NCBI GenBank assembly: GCA_963995505.1
Contig: OZ023192.1
Location: 13,995,001 to 14,059,000 of the forward strand
DNA from: Hypericum androsaemum
Lineage: Eukaryota > Streptophyta > Magnoliopsida > Malpighiales > Hypericaceae
Length of the DNA stretch: 64,000 bases
Reading direction: 5' to 3'
The position numbers and the translations under genes are program-made. Under the pieces are notes generated by a model. That model was not told where the DNA came from. It did not search any database and saw nothing but the letters and a program-made list of their open reading frames with translations. The number at the start of each line of letters is the position of its first letter. The first letter of the stretch is position 1. Of the stretch, positions 21,969 through 34,268 are shown piece by piece.

Positions 21969-23263
21969 AAAAAGTCTATTTTAGTACCTTGTGGTATCAC
22001 AAAAAATTACTTTAGTACCTTGTGATAAAAAACTCATCAATCGAGTTAAACCGACTCCAATTGACATCACTTAGGTCCACGGGCAGCTGCACGAACCTTG
22101 CCCGTTCTGTCTAGATTTTGCCTGGCCATTTGGACTAGCCACATCAGCATTTATTGATGATGTGGTGCCTTGTGGACATTCCCTTCTCCCCCTTCTCTCT
22201 CTCTCTCTCTTCTCTTTCTCTCTTCTATCTCTCTTTCTCCTCCTTCCCTCTCTTCTTCTTCTTCTTCCCAAAACCCAGCCACCTTCAACCATTCCCACCC
22301 ATAAACTCAACAACCAAAACTTAAAAATCAAATCATTTCAAATTCCCACCATTTCCTTCACGTCATAATCTACTCTCTTCCTCCTTTTTCAATTTCCCTA
22401 CTCCCTCAATGGACGAGTTCGGTGTTCTAACAGAGCGGTTCGGTCTGAAGCCATAAGAGAAATCCACCCCGATGTCTGCTTCTAGACCACCGCCAGCCCC
22501 CTCCCCTGCCTGCGTCTTCAATTTCAACGCTTTTGGCGCCAACGGCCGGTCACCCCCTTCCTCCTCATTCGACTACTTTGACTCAGTCTTCTCCGCTGCG
22601 AAACCCTCCTTTGCAGACAATGACGTGTTCGGATCCTTCATTTTGAAGCGATTTTGGGGCTCCCTCCAAGTTGAAGTCCCCTCCCACGGGGCATGGGACA
22701 AGGCGAGTCAATGGGCGAATTCGATGATTTGATGCCCGGGTTTGGGTCTTCCAGTAATGGGTATGCTCCGAACTTTTAATTCATATTGAATTTTTTTCCT
22801 TTTGATTTATGTAGTTGATGCTTTCGTTTGTTTGTTGGAGATTGAGTTGGTTTTTAGCTTTTGATGTTATATGTTAATGCATTGGCGGGAGTTATTTATA
22901 TGATTTGGGTTTCTTGATGTTAAATTGAATTATGTTATAATTTTGCTAATTAAAAAATAATGCCACCGGGGGTGATATAATTTTGGCTTTTGAGTTTTTG
23001 GATTTTTTTTGTGTGAAGGGTTGAAAGTGGCTGGGTTTGGGGAAGAGGAAGAAGAGAGAGGAAGGAGGAGAGAAGGAAGGGGGAGAGAAGGGAATGTCCA
23101 AATGGCCAGGCAAGGTCCGGGCAGAACGGACAAGGTTGGGGCAGCTACCCGTGGACCTAAGTGATGTTAATTGGCTGTGGTTGACTCGATTGATGGATTT
23201 TTTACCACAGGATACTAAAATAATTTTTTGCGATACCACATGTTACTAAAATGAACTTTTCTC
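21969..23263. mobile_element. Pack-MULE-like element carrying an auxilin-like exon
   Basis: The left end GAAAAAAGTCTATTTTAGTA and the inverted right end GAGAAAAGTTCATTTTAGTA begin inverted repeats that continue for about 200 bp, through GTCCACGGGCAGCTGC and its inverse. There is no transposase. The interior carries the first exon and part of the first intron of an auxilin-like gene. The orthologous insertion in unit 2 (46300-47588) shows that it predates the split of the two tails. Confidence 0.7.
22409..22760 (+). pseudogene. Captured auxilin-like first exon with premature stop
   Basis: The frame MDEFGVLTERFGLKP, followed by EKSTPMSASRP, matches the conserved N-terminus of plant auxilin-related proteins (clathrin uncoating J-domain co-chaperones). 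A TAA replaces the expected Gln after GLKP. Later, in another frame, DDLMPGFGSSSNG precedes a GTATG splice donor at 22761, and intron-like sequence follows. The fragment therefore came from genomic DNA, not cDNA. The J domain is absent. Confidence 0.65.
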
Positions 23264-23306
23264 TTTTTTATATTTACGTATTTATTGACAAAAACTCAAT
23301 TTTAAT

Positions 23307-24127
23307 TAGGGGTGAGCATTCGGGATATCCCGATCCCGAATACCGATCCCGAAAAATACCGAATACCGAATTACAAAAAAAGTCTATACCGATCCCGAAC
23401 CGAAATTATTTCGGTATCTACCGAATACCGAATTAAAATTTCGGTATAATACCGAAAATCCCGAAAATACCGAATTTGAAACCCCAAATCAAAAATCCTT
23501 ATTCAAAAATCCCAAATTAAAAACCCTAAATCAAAATCTCAGATGGAAAACCCTAAATCGAAAACCCATCTCTCGCAAATGCAGGAAACCAACATGCAGC
23601 AAGTCAAAATTAGACACAAATTGACAATTTAATTGCAAAACCCCCAAATACAAAACCCTAAATCGAAGGGGAAAGAAGAGAAACTGTGAGAGAGAGAGCC
23701 GAGAGGGAGATGGATGTGGTGGGTGAGGACAGCTACGGTGGTCGCCGGTTGGTGGCTCATGGCGGTGGCTCGTGGAGGTGGCTCGCCGGATTTGGTTGGT
23801 GTGTGGATTAAAGAAGAAAGAAAATGGAAGGGGAAAGAGGGGAAACTGAGAGAGAGCCGAGAGGGAGAGGGAGAGGGATGTGGGTGGGGAGTGGGTTTTT
23901 CATTTTATATATAGGTTGGTAAACTTACATTTTAGTACTTCGGGATTTTCGGTATTACCGAAATAATACCGGTATATACCGAATTTCTACCGAATACCGA
24001 ATTTACCGAAATTTTCACAAAAACCCTACCGAATTAAATCCCGAATACCGAAATCCCGATCCCGAACTCCCGAATACCGAAAAAAATACGGTAATACCGA
24101 ATACCGAATACCGTTTGCACACCCCTA
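23307..24127. mobile_element. 821-bp hAT element with perfect 8-bp target duplication
   Basis: The termini TAGGGGTGAGCATTCGG and, inverted, TAGGGGTGTGCAAACGG pair, and the element is flanked by ATTTTAAT on both sides (23299-23306 and 24128-24135). The paralogous site in unit 2 (near 47630) has a single ATTTTAAT and no insertion, an empty site that proves transposition. The interior is built of ATACCGAA/CCCGAAT-type subterminal repeats in both orientations around a GA-rich core. No transposase is encoded. Confidence 0.93.
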
Positions 24128-24590
24128 ATTTTAATGATTTTGTAGTTAAAAAAAATTTAAACCTCTCTATTGTGATAATCTCTCTAAAGTGATATACTTA
24201 TATTGTCTCAACGATATTACTTTAGAGGAGTTTATTATATATTATTATGTCCAACCAACAAGTAATTAGATCAATATATACTTAGATCAGCTAAGAATGT
24301 CATTGTTCTAGCTTAATGTCACATGGCAGTCCACGTAAGTGCCTAGACGACGCCATTTCGACAAAAAATGAGTGAACCGAACTTGGTAGACTTAAGTGAG
24401 AAAATTAGAATAAGTTGGATCAGTTCTATTATTTTTAAATCACAGAATACGCAGATGATAATCAAAAAAATTACAAGATACTTAAGTAGACTTTTTTCTA
24501 TTAAATAACATTAAAAATCAAAAAGCTCTCCCTCGCCCTTCCTCGGTTAGCCACTCAGACTTGTAAGCCTAATGCATGCATGTAGTACCT

Positions 24591-24825
24591 ACCAGTGAGC
24601 ACATAATCCGAAATCTGATGTCCGAATCCGGATTCAAAATTTTTGTTAGATTCGGATTCAGACAATTTTGTATTCGAATTCAGATTCAGATTATCCAAAT
24701 TATTTAGTTTGAATTCGGATAGTAAAAACATAAATTTGGATTATCCGAACTATCCAAACTTTTTAATTCGTGTACTTGGGTCAGGCCTGAGCTGAGCCGA
24801 ATGCCCCAAATTCAGACTATACTCT
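24591..24825. mobile_element. hAT-like deleted element, unit 2 copy
   Basis: Counterpart of 293-527 with the same internal deletion, so the deletion predates the recent duplication. Confidence 0.6.
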
Positions 24826-25072
24826 CAGTATGTCTCAATCTAATTATTCGGACCATGCTATGGGTAATGGGTACCCGTCATGCGTATTTGAAAGGAGATC
24901 AGTGGCTTGAATTATTTGGAACAATCCGCCGAGTTGGATTATTGTAAATGTTGATTTTGTTGAGAAATATTTCTTGTAATAGAGTTTGAGTGTACTTGAC
25001 TCATTAAAAAGTACAACGATATATGGAAACAAAGTTCAAATATTTTTTATAACTGAAATAAAATTATAAGCC

Positions 25073-25953
25073 TTTTGTGGTGTTGAAGCAAACATTGGTG
25101 GTAGGGAATCAGCCAATCAGGACACAAAGAGCAAGCACAATGTCCAAATTATAGGGGATTGTTTTTTCAAATAGACAAAAAACTTGAATATTTTTCCAAA
25201 ATATATAGAAATCTATACATATTCTTAAAAAATATATATATTAAAAAAAGTAACGGAGACTCCCCATTATTAATGCGTCTCCTCTTCTGTGCCACATCAT
25301 AATATAAAACAATTAACAAACCTCCGGAGTTGATTATCTCGGAATGAAAGCAATTAATAGGGCGTCTCCTTTCCCAATTAACACGAGACCTTGAGGAGCA
25401 TGCTACACAAAACAGCTAAAAGGATAAGTCGACTATTACAAGGATTTCACGACGAATTTTATCCTGTAGTCGCAAGAAATGAGGTTAGCAACCGGATCTA
25501 TAGTAGAGACATTTGGCGGGGGAAGAGCGACCTAGTATCTTTCGAGTTTCATAAGCTTTCTGCATGTTAGCAAAAAAAATTTTTGCGGGTTGATTTCCAT
25601 GTAACTTTTTTATTATTTTCCTTACTTTTGCATTAATAAAGGCGGACTTATTTAAAAAAATTGTGGAAATTGGTTCTGGAATTACTGGAGACTTTTGGAT
25701 TGGATTTCTTGTGCAATATGTGAATTGCACCAATTTTAGCACCTTCCAGATTCTTTATTATATCCATTAACAAAATGGAGACTTCTTAGCCAGATCTCTA
25801 TGTATGCCGGTGTTGTGGAATCTAGGAAATTGTTTTGTATTCCTCTTAGGCAACATCCTTGGACATGAATTTTCTCTGAGTTACAATTAACGAGAAAACT
25901 CCAACACAAACTAACAACAAATTTTAGACTCTTGGATACGATCGTCGGATAGG
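25073..25953 (+). pseudogene. LHCB relic 1, unit 2 copy
   Basis: Counterpart of 775-1655: promoter block 25073-25148, 3'UTR block 25709-25953, no coding region between them. Confidence 0.7.
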
Positions 25954-26685
25954 AGTAAGAGGTGTCATTCAGAACATAATGGATCATATTAACCATTAAA
26001 AAAAATTAACTACTAGTAACAGGTGAAAAGTACCTACACAAAATATCTTATCTAAAATCTCAAGAGATTGATTCTCAAAAACAAATCTCAAGAGATTGAC
26101 AAAGTAAGATGTTAGCAACCAATCCGTACAGATTGCTTGGGACCATAGCCGTGTAACAAATGTTAAACTAATATATTGACAGAGATACAAGTGGCCAGAG
26201 ATTGCACGAGGAAACGGACAGCCATAAGACCAAAGTCCAAAAGCTGTATAACTGAAATAAAATTCTCCGCAGGTCGTGTCAAGTAATTAGGCTTGTGAGG
26301 CCCATTACGCGTTAGGCCCAAATGAAGCAATTCGAACTTTGACTTGTTTCCGGCGTTTTGCTGCTTGCCATCAGTTGGGACTTGGGACAGCAGAAGCTGT
26401 ATCCTTTATCAGAATATTTTTTGGTCTTCTATGAGAGTGATCGATGAGTCCTAATCGTAATTTCGTTTCAAAATCTAATGGAAACTTTGGATTTTATATA
26501 ATTTCGTGGCCGAACGTTGCATCCATTTGCAGGAACTGATCAGCTTTGTACATTGAGCCATTGGAATTATAGCCAAGTTGAAGTAGATCGAGATTTCATA
26601 ATCTCCGAAATTATTCTATTTTTCAGAAAGAAAATAAATCAAGTAAAAAATTGACTAAGCAAAAGTTGCTCGATCTATAAAGTAA

Positions 26686-26862
26686 CTAATTGGGTGCACA
26701 AAATCTAATTATATCAGACATCATCACAGGTTGGACTCGAGATATTCCCTCGTTGGCTTTGCGCTTCTTGTAACAAGCCCATACGAGTCCGACGATAGTA
26801 AAAAGTACTACCGCCGTTGCCCCAACAACTGCAATAATAATGATCGGAACCTTACCCACCAT
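26686..26862 (-). CDS. 58-aa membrane protein, unit 2 copy
   Basis: I see no difference from 2388-2564, including the intron (26883-27338) and TATA box (27439-27449). If the duplication is real, the gene is present twice in identical form. Confidence 0.6.
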   Translation of the reverse strand: MVGKVPIIIIAVVGATAVVLFTIVGLVWACYKKRKANEGISRVQPVMMSDIIRFCAPN

Positions 26863-28166
26863 GGTTGTCCTCGGTACACACCCTGAAAATAAAAATTAAG
26901 ACATTTCAGATTAAAATTTAACCAACTATCAATAGCTTGATTAAAAATATTCAAGATAAATATTTGACTAAAGAACATGGATTCTAAATTGCGTATATAG
27001 CAATTCAAGCAGATTATATATATACAACACTTATAAAAAAATAGATTCTACAACAATTACCTAAAATTGATAACATCGTTCAATATCTAAAATCGATAAC
27101 CAAATCAATAACACTGAAATTTACCCAATAAAGTCAATCATCAAAGTTTATTTTTTAGTGTGTTATTGTAACGATTCTGATTCTAAATAAAAAAAAGTTA
27201 TATAGATTGGAAAATAATAATTATTTTAAAATTTTTTTCTTGATTCCGGAAATTCCAGCCCAAGTTTAACCAAATTATAGAAAAAAGATGGAGACCCAAA
27301 TAAACATAGATTATTTATGCTTCAACATTGGTACATACCTCGAATCAAACTTCTCTAAAAAAAGCCTTAAATTAGAGAAAATTTGGAGCTGAAATTATAT
27401 ATGCTTCACGCTGTGAGCTTATTAACGATGTAATGTTACCTTTAAATAGTTTTAATTGACGGACATGAAGACCACTAATTAGTAAATTTCAAAGTTCTCA
27501 ATTAGAAGACTATCGTTGAAAAGGAAAAAATATTAAAAAATGCTCATGTGCTCCTATATTGGAAATTTGAGATTTTTAATGAAGTTCATGCTAAATTAAG
27601 AAGAATATTCATCAAACCCGAATTAATATAAATTTCTGCAAAAAATGATGTTGTAATTGATTGCGAATATTTCTAATTTAGTATACTGTTTGTGAAAAAA
27701 ATTATAATTTAATTTACCCTTTCCCCATGCATCTGCAAATTTGACCAGTTCGATGAAAAACCGATTAAAAAAATAATAAAGACGTTACGAAAGAGGTGAC
27801 AACATGGGACTTGGCTAAAATTGGAAAATTGGACTATTTGGTGTCCTAAATTAAAAGGCGTATAATGTCACATATCTCGGAGATTTGTTATATATATATA
27901 TATATATAATTTGGTATATTTAAGGAAATAATTTTATTTTTTAAAATTGTGATGAGCATTGTTTTGAGAAGAAATAACTCCAATTAGGCCAGCCCAATTT
28001 ACTGTATTCGGACATAATATACTATCAGTCCAACCTAATTTGAATTAGTTTTTTTGCCTTGACAAAATGCACTAATATTTTTTTAACTAATTCAAACTAA
28101 TTGTTGAATGTTTTATACCGAGTTTAATTTTGACTATACCGTTTTGTTATGTTAAGTATAATTGTT

Positions 28167-29650
28167 GGAAAAAATCTACTTTATTATCATGAAGTATCAC
28201 AAGAAATTACATAAGTATTATGTGGTTGAAAATTTGTTATTTGGTTCAAATTTTTGCCAATTAAAATTACTTACAACCTCGGATAGTTGATCTGAACTTA
28301 CGTGTCAAAACGACCATGTTTTTGTACGACCTGACAAGCCACGTGAATTTGTAAAAAATGAAGAGGCAATTCCTCCTTCCCTCTCTTTTCCTGTCGCTCA
28401 CTTTTTTAATATAATTTTTTTACATCCCAAGACCCCACCTTCCTCACCATGCTCCTCCAACCTCTTTGTACCCTTCTTCGTCGCACCCACCTGCTGCTTC
28501 TATCCGTCCAACCGATGTTTGATTGTATTTTTCAAATATGGGATTGCTTCAATGTTTACCAAAATTAACACAATGCAAAAGGATATTAACTTAACGATAT
28601 AAGATGTGTATAAATTCAGAGAGTTACATGGTTCAAATCCTGTCGATATATCAAATGTACCTAAAAAAAACTAAAATTAAGACAAGATGAACCAAACAAG
28701 TGTAAATCAGTACACGATTACTTGGGACAATGCACCTTTTGCAATAAGGCTTGGTCAGTCTTCAAGTAGGCTTCTTTAAAACAGCTTCCTATTTACTCAA
28801 CATGCAACCTCCAGGATATTAACGTTGAGATTCTCAGCCACGAAATTCCGCCGCGCTCCTCCCTCACTGCCTGTCGTATACTCCGAAGAACCCCTGAATA
28901 TGTCACCATCCCCTCAACCCATTAACCCCAGATCAAGTAGAGACCTTGCGGATGTCCTCCATGAACTTCTTCTTGCCCTTGACGGCGTAGACGCCGAAGC
29001 CAAAACCATCGAAGCAAACGGCATCGTAGGGCACCGGAGTGGGAGGATTTGATGTAGAGAAGCTTCGCCTGGATGGACTATGATGTGGAAAAGTGGGCCA
29101 AGACCAGCGTCTCCTCCACGACTCACGGTGGAGGGAAGACTTCGAGTTTTCGGTGCGAGCTCTAGACTCCGTAGTGCGACGCCGTTGGGTCAACTACTGT
29201 GGTCTCCGTCGTGACTCTCGAGAAAATCATCGTCTCCAACTGCGGTGACTCTCGCGCCGTCCTCTGCCAGAAATGGCATCACGATCCCCTCTCCAACGAT
29301 CACAAGCCTAATAGACCTGTTGCGTTGGAATGGATAGAAGCAGCGGGTGGGCGCGACAGAGAGGGGGATAGAGAGGTTGGAGGAGCATGGTGAGAAAGGT
29401 GGGGTCTTGGGATTTTTGAAAAAATAAAATGGGAGAGAGAGAAGGAGGAGATTCCACTTCATTTTTTACGAGCTGACGTGGCTTGTCACGTCATACAAAA
29501 ATATTATTTTGTTGACACTTAAGTTTGGATGAGCTATCTGAGACTCTAAGTAATTTTAATTGAAAAAAATGATTCAATTGATGGGTTTTAAATCGCAGAG
29601 TACTTATCTAATTTTTTGTGGCACTACAATGTATTAAAGTAAATTTTTCC
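28167..29650. mobile_element. MULE-like element with PP2C fragments, unit 2 copy
   Basis: Counterpart of 3869-5352. The antisense PP2C N-terminal piece is at 28936-29046 and the sense central piece at 29175-29357. Confidence 0.65.
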
Positions 29651-29797
29651 TTTTATTTTATTCCAACATGGTAATATATATAATTACAACCGCATGTGTT
29701 AAATTTCTCGTGTAATGAGATTGCACTTGCAACTTTGGTAAGACTCTACCAAGATAAAATCCAATAGGAAACTTCGGTAGACTATAGCCTTTTAAAT

Positions 29798-30718
29798 TTG
29801 AAGAACCTAGACGTGGGAAAGGCGCAAGGAAAAAAAGTCATTTGGATCAGATTTCTTAACTTATTTGTTAAAAAATGATCCAATAACCTAAAAAGAAGCA
29901 ATGTCTTCTTCAGAATCTACTCTTTGGAAGAAAGCGATGAATCTTGAGATAGAGTCTATATTAAATAATCATATTTGGAAACTAGTGGATCTTCAAGAAA
30001 TAATATAAAGTTAGATGGTACTGCGGATAAGTACAGACTTGTAATTAAAAGTTACAAGTAAACTGTGATGTGTTGATTATTTCAACACATATACTCTTGT
30101 CTCCAAAAAAATCTCTATAAGATTAGGCATAGCCTTTGCGGCTTTGTTTAATCTAGAGATCCATCAAATTGATGTAAAAATGATCTTCCTAAATGGAGAT
30201 TTAAGAGAGTAAAGTTAAATGAAAAAGTCTAAAGGGTTTGGGTTCTAGGTGAAAAAATTAAGGTGAGTAAACTTGTAAAATAGTTGCATGGATTGAAACA
30301 AACACCTAAACAATGACACAGAAAGTTTGATAATGTTATGTTATCAAATGGGTTTGAGATAAACCAATACGATAAATGTGTCTATGTGAAAGAAGGTGCT
30401 AAACATTATATGATAGTATGCATCTACGTAGATGACATTTTTTTTGGGTGAGATTTAAATTGTTTCCACAATTTTGGATCTTAGACGGTCATGAGATTCG
30501 ATCCTCCCACCTCATGCTTAAGGACTAACACCGTATCCATCAGACCATACATGAGTTGGTGTAGATGACATTTTGATTGTTGGTAATAATGATAATATCA
30601 AAAATTACCAAGAGAATATTGTCATATAATTTTGATATAAAGACATGAGACAAGCTGACATAATACTTGAGATGAATATCACCAAGACTAAATATAATCA
30701 ATCAACTTTAAAAAAAAT
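29798..30718 (+). pseudogene. Ty1/copia RT remnant with SINE, unit 2 copy
   Basis: Counterpart of 5500-6420. The SINE occupies 30442-30560, between the 14-bp repeats at 30428-30441 and 30561-30574. Confidence 0.78.
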
Positions 30719-30819
30719 ACGTGGCCGAAAATTGAATGGACAAACAGACAACAATACCTAAGACTAAAGTCCAAAAAGTGTCTATTGAAAATGACATTTC
30801 CACTCGAAAGAAATGGTAA

Positions 30820-32678
30820 GACTACCCACAACAGTAATCCACCCAATCTAGTTCACGGAATAAACAATTAATTTTTCTCTCATCCATACCCAATCCAATT
30901 ACATATTTTTCTACCCACAGCAGCAACCCAGTTCATAGAATAAATAATTAATTTTTCTCTCATCCACATATTATCTACTATCATTTTTTGGAATACTAAA
31001 TTAGATAGAAATACTCGAGGTACAAATGGAAGTCAAAAATGATAAATTACGAACACAGAAATTTCAAATTACAAATACAAAAATTTGAAATTACATAATT
31101 AATTATCGTTTCTGAACTTTTGCCAAATATGCTCAATTAAATCACTTTTCAGAGCGTTATGAGCTTCTCTATTGCGAAGTTGTTCCCTATGAGTCATGTA
31201 GGTGGATAGATTTCCGATGCGTTCAGTAGAGAATTGAAAAGGTTCTTCATTGTCTTCTTCATATTGGAATTCGGCCGGATCATGATAACGGAGATATGTG
31301 TCTCGTTCGTCCTCGACTATCATATTGTGCAATATGATGCAAGCCTTCATAATTCTTCCCATTAACTCCTTGTCCCATAGAAGACATGGACGTCGAATGA
31401 ATGCAAAATGAGCCTGTAGAACTCCAAAAGCTCGCTCAACATCTTTTCTAGCAGCCTCTTGATGTTGAGCGAATAGCTTGTATTTTAGGGTTGACGGAGA
31501 TGTAATTGACTTGACAAATGCAGCCCATGCAGGATATATCCCATCAGTGAGATAATATGCCATTTCATTTTATCGACCGTTGATGACGTAACTCACTTTT
31601 GGTGCTCGGCCTTCCAAGACATCACTAAAAACAGGAGATCGGTGCAATACATTAATATCATTGAGAGTACATGATATTCTAAAGAAAGCATGCCATATCC
31701 ATAAGTCATATGATGCAACTGCTTCCAGAATAGTTGTAGGCTTTTCGCTCCTACATGCATATTGCCCAGCCCATGCATTAGGACAATTTTTTCATTCCCA
31801 GTGCATACAGTCAATACTACTTATCATGCCCGAGAATGCACGTTGTTCCCCAACGTAGAGAAGTCTTGCCAAATCCTGTGCATTGGGTCTTCTCAGGTAC
31901 TCGTTCCCGAAGCAGAAAATTTTCTGCTTGACAGACATGGTATTGTGCACTCACTCGGGACCATAGCGAGGCACTCTTCTGATTTTTTCTGATAACGCTA
32001 TCTTCGCTACAATAAATGAAAGCTGACATTAGGGCAATGTCTTCTTTCACACCCCAACTACTTGGTGCAGACTTCTTAGTTTTTTTCTCGCTAGACCCAT
32101 CGAAGGACAAATGCCGTGGAATATTTTGTGGGGGTTGGTGTTAGAAAAATGGAATTTGAAAGAGATTTGGCGACAATTGAGAGCTATAAAAAGGTTAAAA
32201 GTCTGGATACTCTCCATAATTTTGATAAGCTGAAGGATTATAAGATCCGAAAGGATTATAATTTGGAGAATTATGATCATTTGGAACCATAGTAGAAAAA
32301 TATTACAGAGGAAATTTAAAAGAAGAGATTATGTAGTGAAAGAAGAGAGAATTTTAGATGGTGTGTGAAAATGGTGTGAGAAAATATGTTAACATTGGAC
32401 TCTATTTATAGAGATTTGAAAATTAATAATTTTCATAATTTTTTTTTAGTTTTAGCACGAAAATATTATCCGAAAATATCTATTTTTAACGAATAATATT
32501 ATGCCAAGTGGAACTAATTATATAAATAAGTAAAGAAAAAAAAGGCCAAGTGGCCGCTCGCGAGCGGCGATTGGGCAAGCAACTCGATCGGCTGCTCGCC
32601 CCCCATTAAATTACATTTGTTTTTTTTAATATTAAAAAATCTACCCGCGCGAGATTTTGATCTCTGCTACGGGTGGTC
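30820..32678. mobile_element. PIF/Harbinger element, unit 2 copy
   Basis: Counterpart of 6522-8380, with the broken fused ORF1-transposase at 31099-32290 on the minus strand and TAA on both sides. Confidence 0.85.
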
Positions 32679-32980
32679 TAAGTGGCTGAAAACCCTCTCA
32701 TCTATTATTAGAACCAGTTGGTGGTGTTGAAGGCAAGTAAGCTGGTGGTAGGGATTTAAAATATTGGACGTCCAATGAAACCAGAGAGAGATATGGTGAG
32801 ATAAGATACCACACTTTTAAATCCCGACGAAATCTAAGATGGATTGTACGCCACCAACTGATATAACGAACACCACCACTTCATAAACACTTGCAAGTCT
32901 GAGCAGTTACCACAACGCACTTACTTTTACTACTACTTCTAAGTTCTAAGTTCTACGAGAAATATTAAAAGAGCGGAGCA

Positions 32981-33787
32981 ATGGCAGCTGCAACAATGGC
33001 ACTCTCCTCCCCTGCCTTCGCCGGCCAGGCCCACAAGCCCATCTCGGGGGTACTGCAGAGTATTAGCAACGGGGGAAGGGTGTCTATGAGGAAGTCCACC
33101 ACCAAGAAGCCGACTGGACCATCTTCCAGCCCGTGGTACGGCCCGGATCGCGTCAAGTACCTTGGTCCATTCTCCGGGGAGGCCCCGAGCTACCTGACAG
33201 GTGAGTTCCCAGGAGACTATGGCTGGGACACCGCCGGGCTCTCGGCCGACCCAGAGACCTTCGCAAAGAACCGGGAGCTCGAGGTGATCCATTGCCGGTG
33301 GGCCATGCTTGGTGCCCTTGGGTGCGTGTTCCCAGAGCTCTTGGCCAGGAACGGGGTTAAGTTTGGTGAGGCCGTGTGGTTCAAGGCTGGAGCCCAGATC
33401 TTTAGCGAGGGTGGGCTTGACTATTTGGGGAACCCGAGCCTGGTCCATGCTCAGAGCATCCTAGCCATCTGGGCTACCCAGGTGGTCCTTATGGGAGCCA
33501 TTGAGGGCTACAGAATCGCTGGTGGGCCGCTCGGTGAAATCACCGACCCACTCTACCCAGGAGGCAGCTTTGACCCATTAGGTCTGGCCGACGACCCTGA
33601 GGCCTTTGCCGAGCTCAAAGTGAAGGAGATCAAGAATGGTAGGCTAGCCATGTTCTCCATGTTTGGTTTCTTCGTGCAGGCCATCGTTACTGGTAAGGGC
33701 CCACTTGAGAACCTCGCCGACCACCTCGCCGATCCAGTAAACAACAATGCTTGGGCCTTTGCCACCAACTTCGTCCCCGGCAAGTGA
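32981..33787 (+). CDS. LHCB1: LHCII type I chlorophyll a/b-binding protein (Lhcb1), second copy
   Basis: The predicted 268-aa protein is identical to that of 8683-9489, including transit peptide, WYGPDR motif, helix A and B chlorophyll ligands and C-terminus. The promoter (CCAAT, GATAAG) and the 3'UTR with AATAAA are also unchanged, so both copies should respond to the same light signals and add to LHCII dosage. Lhcb1 genes commonly occur as near-identical tandem copies, which makes a real duplication plausible. The identity also extends across 19 kb of transposon sequence, so it reflects recent copying rather than selection on the protein alone. Confidence 0.97.
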   Translation: MAAATMALSSPAFAGQAHKPISGVLQSISNGGRVSMRKSTTKKPTGPSSSPWYGPDRVKYLGPFSGEAPSYLTGEFPGDYGWDTAGLSADPETFAKNRELEVIHCRWAMLGALGCVFPELLARNGVKFGEAVWFKAGAQIFSEGGLDYLGNPSLVHAQSILAIWATQVVLMGAIEGYRIAGGPLGEITDPLYPGGSFDPLGLADDPEAFAELKVKEIKNGRLAMFSMFGFFVQAIVTGKGPLENLADHLADPVNNNAWAFATNFVPGK

Positions 33788-34268
33788 GGGAGAGATTGAA
33801 GAGAGAAGCGTTCTGTTTTCTTTGTTGTTTACTTTTTTTTCTAATTATTTGGGCGGTTGATAATTCTGATTGTAAATTCGTTGCAAAATGTGCATTGCAC
33901 CTTTTTTTTAGCACCTTCCAATTCTCTTTAATAAATCTCTTTAACAAAATGGAGACCAATTAGCCTTAAACAAAGAAGTGACTATGAACGACTATATATG
34001 CCACCACATACCGGTGGTTGTGGAAATGAAGAAATTATGTTGTATTCCCTTTGGTACTATCATCGGACATGAATTTGCTCGAGTTACAACTAACACGATA
34101 ACTCCAACACATCCCTAACATTGGATTTGGGTCTCTTGGACACGATCTTCAGTTTGCTTTGTTAAGTTAAACACTTACAATGTCTCCTCGGGAAATCCCA
34201 ATTGGGGCAATATGAGTCATTAACCCAGAAGACTAGTGGATTTGCGGGTTGGCATAGGGAGTTTGTTA

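Larger units (their letters stand above)
1..24298. repeat. Tandem repeat unit 1 (24.3 kb)
   Basis: Base 1 of the window reappears at 24299, and every feature up to about 19.2 kb recurs at exactly +24298. In that part I found only about five substitutions (near 140, 274, 549, 14566 and 18974). Beyond about 19.2 kb the two units differ by several percent with many indels. The unit contains one intact LHCB1 gene, two LHCB relics, two short membrane-peptide genes and at least eight transposable elements. Confidence 0.95.

Noticed and set aside
22071..22368. Ser/Leu-rich and Arg/Glu-rich frames in the MULE ends
   Set aside because: They arise from CT/GA simple repeats in the terminal inverted repeat and recur in every MULE of this type.
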